Part shown: positions 24,370 to 34,982 of the stretch, one piece after another | How the letters are laid out: each line of letters begins with the position of its first letter | How positions within the stretch are numbered: the first letter of the stretch is position 1 | The notes under the pieces: generated by a model | Told to the model about the DNA's origin: nothing | Database searches by the model: none | Seen by the model: only the letters and a program-made list of their open reading frames with translations | Assembly: GCA_964454005.1 (NCBI GenBank) | Contig: CAYVQE010000003.1 | Location: forward strand, 1-64,000 | DNA length: 64,000 nucleotides | DNA from: CAYVQE01 sp964454005 | GTDB taxonomy: Bacteria; Myxococcota; B64-G9 | Reading direction: 5' to 3' | Position numbers and translations under genes: made by a program

Positions 24370-24666
24370 TCACCCGGGGATTCCCCACTCGGCCCTTTCG
24401 ATCTCCTGCTCGATCACCCGACGACCGTACTCGGACTGGATGAGATCCATCGGGGGCTGACTGAGGAACTCGGGATTCGGCGTGGTCAGCCAATCCTTGA
24501 TGTGCCCCCTGGCGTTCATCCCGTCCAACCGCTTGCTCAATTTCAGGAGGAAATCAATCTGGCCTCGCAAATCTGCGGCCGGTTGCACGGCTCCGGACTC
24601 CCAGCGGGCCACCGTTCGGGTCGACACATCGAGAAGCCGGGCGAACTCCGGGGCGGCAGCCGATCG
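24370..24666 (-). pseudogene. 5'-truncated Xre/MbcA/ParS-type antitoxin (DUF2384) remnant
   Basis: The C-terminal 40 residues match the DUF2384 toxin-binding domain very well: WLTTPNPEFLSQPPMDLI followed by EYGRRVIEQEIERAEWG. Upstream in the same frame is a helix-turn-helix, EFARLLDVSTRTVARWESG, but the only usable start (GTG 24627) lies inside that helix pair. The frame continues upstream without an ATG or GTG into the neighbouring lipoprotein gene. I therefore read it as an antitoxin that has lost its N-terminus. No RES-type toxin partner is visible on either side. A functional short protein starting at 24627 (85 residues) cannot be ruled out. Confidence 0.5.
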
Positions 24667-24679
24667 CGATCGTGGGGGT

Positions 24680-25270
24680 TCAGTCGGTGGGACCGTTGCC
24701 GGCCTGGTCGAAATCCTCGGCGTCCTCGGCCATGAGCACGTCCAGGCCGCACTGCTCCATGCAGGCCTCGGTGGCGTCGTCCAGCTCGGCGCAGTCGGCC
24801 ATCTTGAAGCAGCTGCTGATGCAGTCGAGCACCGAGTTTTTGAACATGCCCATCATGGCGTAGGCCTCGCCGCCCTCGTGCTGCATTTCGGCCACACACT
24901 GCTCCACGGTGATCTCGTCGCTGGCGTCGCATTCGACCATCTTCTGGCACATGTCCTCGAGCATGTCGTCGACCGGCTTGGTGGGCAGGCCGGTGGCGGC
25001 CTGCTCCATGCAGATGTCGCCGTTCTGCTCCAGCTCGGCGCAGGAGGTGTCCAGCATGCAGTTGCCCAGCTCCTCGTAGACCGAGCTGCGCAGCACGTCT
25101 CTCATGGCCGCGCATTGGTCCAGACACTCGGCTTCATTGTCCTCCGGGTAGCACTCGACCACCTTGGCGCAGACGACCGAGCAGCTCGGTCCGTCCGAGC
25201 CGCAACCGACCAGCGCCAGCGAAAGGCCCATCCCAGCCAACAGGGTTCCGCTCATCAAAACGCGTCGCAT
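24680..25270 (-). CDS. cysteine-rich lipoprotein of unknown function
   Basis: A 196-residue secreted protein. The signal peptide MRRVLMSGTLLAGMGLSLAL ends in VGC (lipobox). The mature part contains many paired cysteines spaced like small helical disulfide modules (CAKVVECYPED, CQKMVECDAS, CFKMADCAEL), with an acidic surface. Two ATGs lie side by side; the second (25270) is six bases from GGAGG and is preferred. The family is not recognised. It resembles the many Cys-rich lipoproteins of Myxococcota-like genomes and the others in this window. Confidence 0.72.
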   Translation of the reverse strand: MRRVLMSGTLLAGMGLSLALVGCGSDGPSCSVVCAKVVECYPEDNEAECLDQCAAMRDVLRSSVYEELGNCMLDTSCAELEQNGDICMEQAATGLPTKPVDDMLEDMCQKMVECDASDEITVEQCVAEMQHEGGEAYAMMGMFKNSVLDCISSCFKMADCAELDDATEACMEQCGLDVLMAEDAEDFDQAGNGPTD

Positions 25271-25660
25271 CATTTCCTCCACAGGGTTGGTTTTAAGTGC
25301 TGCTCTCCCAGCCATGCCGGCGACGGCCTCCAGGCACCGATGCGCTGCCCAGGCGGGCCATACGGAATGGCATGCGCCCGGAAATATAGCAAGGTCCATG
25401 CCATACCCAGCGGCAGACCCCGTTGTCGAGATCGGCCCACAACCGCAGCAACCCACCGAAAGAATACAACTAAGCCCCAAGCCCCGAACCGGCGGCCAGC
25501 GGCCATCACCCGGGCCGGCGCCGCCGGGGTGTATACCGAGCGTCTCGGGTGTGACACCGGCGCCATGGATGCGGTGGCCAGCGGCCGGCCGGGTCGCCGG
25601 CCGCGACCGGGCCCGCTCAGGGGTATCGACGCGCGCCCGGGATGGTCGTATAATGGAGTC
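25271..25660. other. divergent intergenic region
   Basis: 390 bases with no gene I can support. It lies between the divergently read lipoprotein and a small membrane ORF. A plus-strand promoter is present at its right end (25626-25654). On the minus strand a TATATT lies near 25387, but it has no -35 partner at a usual distance. Confidence 0.4.
25626..25654 (+). promoter_or_regulatory. sigma-70-like promoter with perfect -10, possible leaderless start
   Basis: TCGACG (25626-25631), 17-bp spacer, perfect TATAAT (25649-25654). The expected first base of the transcript is at or next to the ATG at 25661, so the small ORF would be translated without a leader. Confidence 0.5.
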
Positions 25661-25816
25661 ATGGATCCAGAACCCCCTCCCGAAGACCAGGTTCCCAGGC
25701 GCGCGCAGCTCCGCCTGGCCGGCGTCGGCCCGGTGCGCGGCGGCAAGCTGCTGGGTTGGCTGGCGGCGGCGGTGCTGGCGGCGGTGCTGACGGTGCTGCT
25801 GCTGATCGGTCGCTGA
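25661..25816 (+). CDS. small single-pass membrane protein
   Basis: A 51-residue frame: a proline-rich acidic start (MDPEPPPEDQVPRRAQ), a basic stretch, then one strong membrane helix (LLGWLAAAVLAAVLTVLLLI) ending GR. Its support is the perfect -10 box placed seven bases upstream and the well-formed helix; the ribosome site is poor. It is convergent with the purH gene 17 bp away. No family is recognised, and chance cannot be excluded for a frame this short. Confidence 0.4.
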   Translation: MDPEPPPEDQVPRRAQLRLAGVGPVRGGKLLGWLAAAVLAAVLTVLLLIGR

Positions 25817-25833
25817 ACCGAGCAGCCGCCCGC

Positions 25834-27084
<1,251 letters not shown>

Positions 27085-27086
27085 GC

Positions 27087-27776
27087 TCAGGCTCCCTTCT
27101 CATCGTAACAGGCCTGCATCTCGGCGGCGGTCCGCTCGCCCAGCCAAGCGGCGATGGCCCGGTCGTAGGCGGCGGTGTGGGCGAAGGCCTTCTCGGCCAG
27201 CTCGAAGCGGGTGGCCAGGTCGATGCGCCCGCCGGCGGCGCGCATCTTGGCGATCAGCGCCCCGTAGTCGTCCGGATCGGTCACCGAAGCCACCCGCAGG
27301 TAGTTCTTGGCGGCCGCGCGCACCATGCAGGGCCCGCCGATATCGATGTTGGCCCGCGCCTGCTCCACGGTCACGTCGGGCCGGGCCACGGTCTCGGCGA
27401 AGGGATAGAGGTTGCAGACCACCATGTCGATCGGCACCGAGCCGGTGCGCGCCAGGTCCTGCTGGTGGTCCGGGTTGAAGGTCTCGGTCAGCAGGCCGAG
27501 GTAAATCTTGAAGTCCAGCGTCTTGACCAGCCCGCCCTGGGTCTCTGGCTGGCCGGTGTACTGCGACACGGGCAGCAGCTGCCGCGCTGCCGCTTCGGCG
27601 CCCAGAATCTCGGCGATGCGGGCGTGGGTGCCGCCGGTCGATAAAAAGCGGATGCTGTCGTTGATGCTGGCCAGGCCGTTGACGAGCACCGGCAGCTCCC
27701 GCTTGTCCGATACGCTGACCAGCACGTGGGCCGGTCGGATCCAGTCCTCCACCTCGCGAACGACGTTGCCTGCCAT
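27087..27776 (-). CDS. purH: IMP cyclohydrolase (PurH N-terminal domain as a separate gene)
   Basis: A 229-residue protein equal to the MGS-like IMP cyclohydrolase domain of PurH, which closes the ring of formyl-AICAR to IMP. Motifs: ALVSVSDKREL-type opening (here VLVSVSDKREL), FLSTGGTHARI, GGLVKTLDFKIYLGLL, MVVCNLYPF and NIDIGGPCMVRAAAKNY. AGGAGG lies five bases before the chosen ATG. It precedes the formyltransferase gene by 2 bp and follows purN by 20 bp on the same strand, forming a purN-purH1-purH2 operon for the two folate-dependent purine steps. Confidence 0.93.
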   Translation of the reverse strand: MAGNVVREVEDWIRPAHVLVSVSDKRELPVLVNGLASINDSIRFLSTGGTHARIAEILGAEAAARQLLPVSQYTGQPETQGGLVKTLDFKIYLGLLTETFNPDHQQDLARTGSVPIDMVVCNLYPFAETVARPDVTVEQARANIDIGGPCMVRAAAKNYLRVASVTDPDDYGALIAKMRAAGGRIDLATRFELAEKAFAHTAAYDRAIAAWLGERTAAEMQACYDEKGA

Positions 27777-27796
27777 GACCACCTCCTGGGGCGTGT

Positions 27797-28477
27797 CTAC
27801 TCGATCTCTTCCAGCGGATCCCGCTCGCGGCCGTCGATCAGCACCAGGCCGGCGGCCAGCCGCACCCGATCCTCGGCCAGCAAGCGGATGACCTGCGGAT
27901 ACAATCGGTGCTCGACGGCCAATCCGCGCCGGCGCAGGTCATCGAGCGTATCGTCGGGCCGCACCGGCACCCGCCCCTGGCGGATGATGGGCCCGGTGTC
28001 CATGCCGGCGTCGACGAAGTGCACCGTGATGCGCGTCTCGTCCAACCGGCGCGGATGCGCATCGAGCAGGCCCATGGCGAACTCGTAGCCGTGGGCGCCC
28101 TGGTAGGCCCGGGTATCGGCCGGGTGGATGTTGATCACCCCCGGCCGGCCGGCGCGCGGATCGGCGAAGGCCTCGAGCAGCACCGGGGTGACCAGCCGCA
28201 TGTAGCCGGCCAGCACGGCCAGTTCGGGCTGGTAGGGCTCGAGCCGGCGCAGGATCGCGCGCTCGTGCTGCTGGCGCGAACCGCAGTCGCGGTGATCAAC
28301 CGCCAGCGCCGGCACCCCGGCCACTCGCGCCCGCTCCAGGCCGCCGGCCGCCGGCTCGTTGGCCACCACCGCCACGGGAGCGGCCGGATAGCCCGGCGCG
28401 GCACAGGCGTCGAGGATGGCCTGCAGATTGGACCCGCCGCCCGAGACGAACACCGCCAAACGCAGCTTGTGACCCAT
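27797..28477 (-). CDS. purN: phosphoribosylglycinamide formyltransferase
   Basis: A 226-residue GAR transformylase that uses 10-formyl-THF in the third step of purine synthesis. The phosphate-binding VFVSGGGSNLQAIL opens the protein. The catalytic triad context is present: INIHPADTRAYQGAHGYEFA (Asn, His) and VHFVDAGMDTGPII (Asp). ATG 28477 has GGGGAGG five bases upstream. The gene is divergent from formate-THF ligase, the enzyme that makes 10-formyl-THF, so supply and use of the same cofactor lie back to back. Confidence 0.94.
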   Translation of the reverse strand: MGHKLRLAVFVSGGGSNLQAILDACAAPGYPAAPVAVVANEPAAGGLERARVAGVPALAVDHRDCGSRQQHERAILRRLEPYQPELAVLAGYMRLVTPVLLEAFADPRAGRPGVINIHPADTRAYQGAHGYEFAMGLLDAHPRRLDETRITVHFVDAGMDTGPIIRQGRVPVRPDDTLDDLRRRGLAVEHRLYPQVIRLLAEDRVRLAAGLVLIDGRERDPLEEIE

Positions 28478-28624
28478 GTCGGCCTCCCCGCTCATCGGAC
28501 GGCCCGCAGCGCGGTCGCGCAGAACAAAGCACAAGCCCTTCCGGGGTGCAAGCGGAAATGGCTGCCAGCCTAACACCCCGAAAATAAAGAATTTTAGTCC
28601 AAGACTCCAGATGTCCGGTCGCCA

Positions 28625-28654
28625 TTGACACCGCTTCGCCGGAATGTCTATGAT
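28625..28654 (+). promoter_or_regulatory. fhs: strong sigma-70 promoter for fhs
   Basis: TTGACA (28625-28630), 18-bp spacer, TATGAT (28649-28654): six and five of six matches, the best promoter seen in the window. Predicted start near 28661, with a leader of about 110 bases before the ATG at 28771. Confidence 0.72.
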
Positions 28655-28770
28655 GGGCGCACCTTCAGGCACCGACACCACGCTGGCCGGGCTCGAAAAC
28701 GCGGGACGCGTGACAACCGATAGTCCGCTCGCCCCTTTTTCATCTTTCATCCAACCGAGGAGGAAAAAAC

Positions 28771-30543
28771 ATGGCATTGGATCCCACCAAGCACCAGGAC
28801 TGGGAGATCGCCGAAGACGCCGAGAAGACGATGAAGCCCATCGAGCAGATCGGCGAGGAGCTGGGCGTCACCAAGAACGAGCTGCTGCCCTACGGCCACT
28901 ACATCGCCAAGGTCGACTACGGCCGGGTGCTCGAACGGCTCAAGGACAAGCCGGACGGCAAGTTCGTCGAGGTCACGGCCATCACCCCGACACCGCTGGG
29001 CGAGGGCAAGTCGACCACCACCATGGGTCTGCTGCAGGGCCTGGGCCAGCGCGACAAGAAGGTCTCGGCCGCCATCCGCCAGCCCTCCGGCGGCCCGACC
29101 ATGAACATCAAGGGCTCGGCCGCCGGCGGCGGCCTGAGCCAGTGCATCCCGCTGACCGAGTTCTCGCTGGGGCTGACCGGCGACATCAACGACATCATGA
29201 ACGCCCACAACCTGGCCATGGTGGCGCTGACCGCCCGCATGCAGCACGAGTTCAACTACTCGGACAAGTTCCTGGAGAAGCGCGGCGTCAAGCGGCTCGA
29301 CATCGACCCGCGCAACATCGAGATGGGTTGGATCATCGACTTCTGCGCCCAGGCGCTGCGCAACATCACCATCGGCCACGGTACCAAGAAGGACGGCTTC
29401 TTGATGGATTCGAAGTTCGCCATCGCGGTCAGCTCCGAGGTGATGGCCATCCTGTCGATCTTCAGCGACCTGAAGGACTTCCGCAAGCGGATGGGCGAAA
29501 TCGTGGTGGCCTACGACAAGAAGGGCAACCCGGTGACCACCGAGGATCTGGAGTGCGCCGGCGCCATGACCGCCTGGATGCGCGAGGCGCTCAACCCCAA
29601 CCTGATGCAGTCGCTCGAGGGCCAGCCCTGCCTGGTGCACGCCGGTCCTTTCGCCAACATCGCCGTGGGCCAGAGTTCGGTGGTGGCCGACAAGGTCAGC
29701 CTCAAGCTGAGCGACTACCACCTGACCGAGTCGGGCTTCGGCGCCGACATCGGCTTCGAGAAGTTCTGGAACGTCAAGTGCCGCTACTCGGGCAACACCC
29801 CGAACGTGTCGGTCATCACCGCCACCATCCGGGCGCTCAAGAGCCACGGCGTCGAGGCCGGCGCGCCGATGTGGGCGCCGGGCAAGGACCTGACTGACGT
29901 CTACAACAAGGAAAACCTGAAGTGGCTGGAGGCCGGAGCAGCCAACCTGGTCCACCACATCAACACGGTCAAGAAGGCCGGCATCAACCCGGTCGTCTGC
30001 ATCAACGCCTTCCACACCGACACCGAGGACGAGATCAAGATGGTCAAGCGTATCGGCGAGGAGGCCGGCGCCCGGGTGGCGGTGTCGAAGCACTGGCAGT
30101 ACGGCGGCGAGGGCGCGCTGGAGTTCGCCGATGCGGTCATCGACGCCTGCAACGACACGGTCGACTTCAAGTTCCTCTACGAGATGGACACCCCGCTGCG
30201 TGAGCGGGTCGAGCGCATCGCCCGCGAGGTCTACGGCGCAGCCGGCGTGACCTACTCGGACGAGGCCAAGAAGAAGGCCGAGAAGTTCGAGGCCGACCCG
30301 AAGTTCAACGAATACGCCACCATGATGGTCAAGACCCACCTGTCGCTGTCGCACGAGCCGGCGCTCAAGGGCGTGCCCAAGGACTGGCAGCTGCACGTGC
30401 GCGACTTCTTGACCTACGGCGGCGCGCGCTTCATCTGCCCGGTGGCCGGCACCATCAGCCTGATGCCGGGCACCAGCTCGGATCCGGCCTTCCGCCGCAT
30501 CGACGTCGACACCGAGACCGGCCGGGTGCACGGCCTGTTCTAG
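28771..30543 (+). CDS. fhs: formate--tetrahydrofolate ligase
   Basis: A 590-residue enzyme that makes 10-formyl-THF from formate, THF and ATP, the entry step of the methyl branch of the Wood-Ljungdahl pathway and of the reductive glycine pathway. The P-loop TPTPLGEGKSTTTMGL lies at about residues 72-87. Other signatures are IRQPSGGPTMNIKGSAAGGG, HEFNYSDKFLEKR and the ending SLMPGTSSDPAFRRIDVD. Length is normal to slightly long. A strong GAGGAGG site, a consensus promoter and a perfect terminator make it a well-expressed single-gene unit. Confidence 0.96.
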   Translation: MALDPTKHQDWEIAEDAEKTMKPIEQIGEELGVTKNELLPYGHYIAKVDYGRVLERLKDKPDGKFVEVTAITPTPLGEGKSTTTMGLLQGLGQRDKKVSAAIRQPSGGPTMNIKGSAAGGGLSQCIPLTEFSLGLTGDINDIMNAHNLAMVALTARMQHEFNYSDKFLEKRGVKRLDIDPRNIEMGWIIDFCAQALRNITIGHGTKKDGFLMDSKFAIAVSSEVMAILSIFSDLKDFRKRMGEIVVAYDKKGNPVTTEDLECAGAMTAWMREALNPNLMQSLEGQPCLVHAGPFANIAVGQSSVVADKVSLKLSDYHLTESGFGADIGFEKFWNVKCRYSGNTPNVSVITATIRALKSHGVEAGAPMWAPGKDLTDVYNKENLKWLEAGAANLVHHINTVKKAGINPVVCINAFHTDTEDEIKMVKRIGEEAGARVAVSKHWQYGGEGALEFADAVIDACNDTVDFKFLYEMDTPLRERVERIAREVYGAAGVTYSDEAKKKAEKFEADPKFNEYATMMVKTHLSLSHEPALKGVPKDWQLHVRDFLTYGGARFICPVAGTISLMPGTSSDPAFRRIDVDTETGRVHGLF

Positions 30544-30573
30544 AAACAACAATCCGAAACCAATACGGAAAAG

Positions 30574-30605
30574 GCGGGCTGGCCTCTGGGCCGGTCCGCT
30601 TTTTT
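30574..30605 (+). terminator. Rho-independent terminator after fhs
   Basis: An 11-bp stem GCGGGCTGGCC/GGCCGGTCCGC (two wobble pairs) closes a TCTG loop and is followed by six T residues. It lies 30 bases after the fhs stop codon. Confidence 0.85.
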
Positions 30606-30630
30606 GCCTTTCTGCGCCACCCGGGTCGAT

Positions 30631-30660
30631 TTGACCGGCGCCCCGCGGGTCTGATAGGAG
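30631..30660 (+). promoter_or_regulatory. candidate promoter for the aminotransferase gene
   Basis: TTGACC (30631-30636), 18-bp spacer, TAGGAG (30655-30660). The -35 is good and the -10 is weak. It is supported by the terminator just upstream, which isolates the next gene from fhs transcription. Confidence 0.38.
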
Positions 30661-30721
30661 TCGGACCGAAATCGAGTTCCTGCAGCCCCCGCGGCCGCGG
30701 GGAGGAGGACGTGGATCCGGC

Positions 30722-32203
30722 ATGCCCAACCAGATGGAAAAACTGAATGTAATCAGAAAGTTCAGCGGCAAGCAGCGCACTCCGGGGTTGCCGGATGCGG
30801 TCATCGAGCGCTTCCTGGCCAACGACCCCACCCTGGGCCAGGCCATCGACCTGGCCGAGGAGATGCACCGCCTCTTCAGCACCGAGCACACCGACTGGCT
30901 GCGCCGCGACGAGGAAGAGCTGCGGCTGCTGGTCCAGCAGCACTACGTCAACTTCTACCCGGATCCGGCGATCAATCCCTACGTGGCCCTGGGCGCGGCC
31001 GGACCCTGGATCGTCACCACCCACGGCGCCGTGCTGCACGACTCGGGCGGCTACGGCATGCTGGGGCTGGGCCACGCCCCAGGTGCGGTCAAGGAGGCGC
31101 TGGCGCGGCCCTGGGTGATGGCCAACGTGATGACCCCCAGCCTGAGCCAAAAACGATTGACCGATCGGCTGCAGGCCGAGATCGGCCACACCCGTAAAGA
31201 CGGCTGCCCGTTCGCCAAGTTCCTGTGTCTCAACAGCGGCTCCGAGTCGGTCACCATGGCCGCGCGCATCTGCGACATCAACGCCCGCCGTCAGACCGAC
31301 GACGGCGGCCGGCACGCCGGCAAGAAGATCAAGCAGCTGGCCATGGAGGAGGGCTTCCACGGCCGGACGACCTGGCCGGCCCGGGTCTCGCACTCGACGC
31401 GCCCGATCTACCGCCAGCACCTGGCCTCCTTCCGCGATCGCGACGATCTCGAAGTGGTGCCGATCAACGACGAGCAGGCCCTGCGCGACGCCTTCGCCCG
31501 GGCCGACGCCGAGGGCGTCTACTTCGAGGCCCTGTTCGTCGAGCCGGTCATGGGCGAGGGCGAGCCCGGCCGGGCCCTGGAGCGCAGCTACTACGACGCC
31601 TGCCGCGAACTGAGCCGCGCCCACGGTGCGCTGCTGGTGGTCGACTCGATCCAGGCCGCACTGCGGGCCCACGGCTGTTTGAGCCTGGTCGACTACCCCG
31701 GCTTCGCCGACTGCGAGGCCCCCGACCTGGAGACCTACTCCAAGGCGCTCAACGCCGGTCAGTTCCCGCTGTCGGTGCTGGCCATGACCCAGACCGCGGC
31801 CGACCTCTACGTCAAGGGCGTCTACGGCAACACCATGACCACCAACCCCCGGGGCCTCGAGGTGGGCATCGCCGTGCTCGACGCGCTGAACGACGAGCTA
31901 CGCAGCAACATCCGCGAGCGCGGGGTCGAGTTCGCCGCCAAGCTGACGGCGCTCGGCGAGGAGTTTCCGGGCGCCATCACCGAGGTGCTGGGCACCGGGC
32001 TGATCCTGTGCGCCGAGATGAACCCCGAGCGCTACCGGGTGGTGGGCGACGGCGGCCTGGAGCAGCGGCTGCGCCACCACGGCATCGAGATGATCCACGG
32101 CGGCCACAACGGCCTGCGCTTCACCCCGCACTTCGCCATCACCGCGGCCGAGATCGATCTGATCATCGACGTGCTGCGCCAGGTGCTCACCGAGGCCGGC
32201 TGA
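30722..32203 (+). CDS. class III PLP-dependent aminotransferase
   Basis: A 493-residue enzyme of the class III (ornithine/acetylornithine/lysine-6) aminotransferase fold. Features: FLCLNSGSESVTMAARI (PLP phosphate-binding region), MEEGFHGRTTWPARVSHS, ALFVEPVMGEGEPGR, LLVVDSIQAALRAHG (the family Asp-x-x-Gln that contacts the PLP ring) and ETYSKALNAGQFPLSVL with the Schiff-base lysine. The N-terminal 60 residues are extra and helical. Substrate is not determined; lysine- or ornithine-like substrates are typical of the fold. It stands alone between fhs and the convergent formate dehydrogenase operon. Confidence 0.85.
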   Translation: MPNQMEKLNVIRKFSGKQRTPGLPDAVIERFLANDPTLGQAIDLAEEMHRLFSTEHTDWLRRDEEELRLLVQQHYVNFYPDPAINPYVALGAAGPWIVTTHGAVLHDSGGYGMLGLGHAPGAVKEALARPWVMANVMTPSLSQKRLTDRLQAEIGHTRKDGCPFAKFLCLNSGSESVTMAARICDINARRQTDDGGRHAGKKIKQLAMEEGFHGRTTWPARVSHSTRPIYRQHLASFRDRDDLEVVPINDEQALRDAFARADAEGVYFEALFVEPVMGEGEPGRALERSYYDACRELSRAHGALLVVDSIQAALRAHGCLSLVDYPGFADCEAPDLETYSKALNAGQFPLSVLAMTQTAADLYVKGVYGNTMTTNPRGLEVGIAVLDALNDELRSNIRERGVEFAAKLTALGEEFPGAITEVLGTGLILCAEMNPERYRVVGDGGLEQRLRHHGIEMIHGGHNGLRFTPHFAITAAEIDLIIDVLRQVLTEAG

Positions 32204-32257
32204 TCGGACCGGTCAGATTGAAGTGCCCGTGGAAACTCCAGGCGCGGGAGCTACGGC

Positions 32258-34969
32258 TCAGACCCTGGGCGCCGAGGTCAGCTGGGGCTTGGCGTAGGGT
32301 CGACTGGCCTTCTCCAGCCGGGCCGCGCAGACCTTGAGTTCCGGGATTTTGGCGATCGGATCCAGGGCCGTATTGGTCAGCACGTTGGCGGCCGCCTCCC
32401 AGAAGTGGAACGGGATGAACACATTGCCCGCGTCTACGCGATCGTCCACCTTGGCGGTAAGTTCGATCTGCCCGCGGCGCGAGATCACCCGGACCGGATC
32501 GCCGTCGGCGATCTGCAGCGGCCCGGCGTCGGCCGAGTTGATCTCCACGTAGGGCCCCGGCAGCAGGGCGTCCAGACCGGCGGACCGGCGGGTCATGGTG
32601 CCGGTGTGAAAGTGCTCCAGGGCCCGGCCGGTCATCAGCGCCAGCGGGTAGTCGGCGTCCGGCAACTCAGCCGAATCGCGGTGCTCGATGGCGTGGAACA
32701 GGCCCAAGCCACGGCTGAACCTGCCCACGTGCAGGATCGGCGTGCCCGGGTGATCCGGGCTCGGGCACGGCCAACACAGCTGCTCGCCGGCCCTCAGGCG
32801 CGCGTAGCTGATCCCGCCATACTGCGGCACCAGGCCGACCAGCTCGGCGAAGACGTCCTCGACCGAGTCGTACTTCCACTGCTGACCCATGCGGCCGGCC
32901 AAGTCGCAGATGATCCGCCAGTCCGGACGTGTGCCCGCTAGGGGCGGAATCACCTGGCCGGTGATCTGCACCCGGCGCTCGGTGTTGGTGACCGTGCCCA
33001 GCCGCTCGGCGTAGCTGGCGGCCGGCAAGACCACGTCGGCCAGCTTGGCCGTCTCGGTCAGGAACAGGTCCTGGACGACGAGCAGCTCCAGCTTCTCGAG
33101 CGCCTCGACCACGTGGTTCGAGTCGGGGTCGCTCAGGGCGGGGTTTTCGCCCATGACGTAGAGCGCCTTGAGGCGCCCTTCGGCCGCGGCTGGGATCATA
33201 TCGGAGATGGTCATGCCCAGCTGGTCGTTGAGCGCGACGCCCCATGCCTGTTCGAACTTCTGCTTGCAGGTCGGGTCGGTGACCTTCTGGTACCCCGGGT
33301 AGACGTTGGGCAGACAGCCCACATCGCAGGCGCCCTGGACGTTGTTCTGGCCGCGCAGCGGGTTGACCCCGCCGCCGGCGACGCCCACGTTGCCGCACAG
33401 CATGGCCAGGTTGGCCAGCGACTTGACGTTGTCCGTGCCGTGGGTGTGCTGGGTGATGCCCATGGAGTACATGATGGTGGCCGGTTTGCCGCTGGCGTAC
33501 AGCCGGGCGGCGGCCACGATGTCGTCGGCCGGGATCCCGGTGGTCTTCGAGACCGTGTCGGGATCGTACTCGGCGACCGCCTCGCGCAGAGCATCGAAGC
33601 CCTCGGTGCGCTCGGCGATGTACGCATCAGCGTGCAGGCCCTCGGCCAGGATCACGTGCATCAGTCCGTTGATCCAGGCCACGTCGGTGCCCGGCTTCTG
33701 GCGGCACCAGATGTCGGCCCTGTGGGACAGCTGGATGGCGCGCGGATCGAACAGGATCAGCTTGGCGCCCCGATCCAGCGCCCGGCGCACGCCGTGGCCG
33801 ATGATCGGGTGGTTGTCGGTCGTGTTCGAACCGGTGATCAGGAAGACCTCGGCCGTCGCCAGGTCGGCGACGGAGTTGGTCATCGCGCCCGAGCCAAACG
33901 CGGCGGCCAGACCGGCCACCGTGGAGCTGTGTCAGAGCCGGGCGCAGTGATCGATACTGTTGGTACCCATCACTGCGCGGGTGAACCTCTGCATCAGATA
34001 GTTGTCCTCGTTGGCCACCTTGGCCGACGAAAAGGCGCCGAACGCCTCGGGCTCGACCTGCTTCAGGCCGGCCGCCACGAAGTCCAATGCCTCGTCCCAG
34101 CTGGCCTCGGTCAGCTCGCCGTCCTTGCGGATGAGCGGGGTGGTCAGCCGGTCCGGGTGCTGGACGTACTGGAAGGCGCCGAAGCGACCCTTGACGCACA
34201 GCAGGCCTTTGTTGACCGGGTTGTCCGGCTGGCCCCGGGCTCGGACGATCCTGCCCTTGCGGGTGCCCAGCAGGATGCCGCAGCCGGTGCCGCAGTATGG
34301 GCACACGGTGGCCACCTCGGCATCCGGCTCGGGGGCCACCTCATTGAAGGTCAGCGCCCCGGTGGGGCACTGGACCACGCACTCGCCGCAGGACTCGCAG
34401 GTGCTCGAGCGGATGTCGCCGCCCAAAAAGGGCCCCGGCTCGGACTCGGTCCCGCGGTGCAGCATGCTGATGGCCCCGAGGCCCAGAACTTCCTGGCAGA
34501 CCCGGGTGCAGCGGGCGCACAGGATGCACTTGTCCATGTCGCGCGAGAAGACCGCGTTGGAGGTGTCCTTGCTGCCCTCGCGGCCGGTCTTGGGTAAGCC
34601 GTGCTCGCGCACGCCCAACTCGACCGACAGCTTCTGCAGCTCGCAGCCCAGGTTGGCGTGGCAGGTGAGGCAGTCCGAGGGGTGGTCGGCCATCAGCAGC
34701 CGCAGCACCATCTGGCGGGCCTTGTGGAGCTGCTCGCTCTCGGTGGTCACCTGCATGCCCTCGGTGATCACCGTGGTGCAGGCGGTCGGCATGCCCCGCA
34801 GGTTCTCGACCTCCACGATGCACATCCGGCAGCCGCCGTACGGCTCCAGGGAGGGATGGTCGCACAGCGTGGGGATGTACACGTCGTGCAGCCGGGCCGC
34901 TTGGAGGATGGTGGCCCCCTCGGGCGCAGCGATTTCGCGCCCGTCGATGGTCAATTTCACGTCAGTCAT
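32258..34969 (-). CDS. fdhA: selenocysteine-containing formate dehydrogenase alpha subunit
   Basis: A 903-residue molybdenum/tungsten bis-MGD formate dehydrogenase, read through an in-frame TGA at 33934-33932 (codon 346). The context is DHCARL-Sec-HSSTVAG, the exact place of the active-site selenocysteine followed by the conserved His. N-terminal clusters: [2Fe-2S] Cys 36, 47, 50, 64; His 96/Cys 100, 103, 109; two ferredoxin clusters (Cys 148-158, 191-201); and the Mo-domain [4Fe-4S] Cys 223, 226, 230, 258. A SECIS-like hairpin follows the TGA. It is the third gene of an operon with NuoE- and NuoF-like subunits, so the complex should couple formate/CO2 to NAD(H) and perhaps ferredoxin. Automatic annotation would split it in two. 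Confidence 0.95.
33902..33934 (-). promoter_or_regulatory. fdhA: UGA-Sec codon with bacterial SECIS-like hairpin
   Basis: Minus strand: TGA (33934-33932), an 11-base spacer, then the stem GGTGGCC (33920-33914), loop GGTCT (33913-33909), stem GGCCGCC (33908-33902); seven pairs including one G-U. The E. coli fdhF element has the same 11-base distance and a GGUCU loop core, so this should bind SelB and direct selenocysteine insertion. Confidence 0.88.
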
Positions 34970-34982
34970 CTTTCGCCTCTCC

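Noticed and set aside
28747..30891. Minus-strand open frame of 714 codons opposite formate-THF ligase
   Set aside because: It covers the fhs terminator and both promoters and is a shadow of the strongly supported fhs gene.
32258..33919. Separate C-terminal formate dehydrogenase gene starting at GTG 33919, and a truncated N-terminal gene ending at 33932
   Set aside because: The TGA between them lies exactly at the active-site selenocysteine and is followed by a SECIS-like hairpin, so they are one selenoprotein gene.
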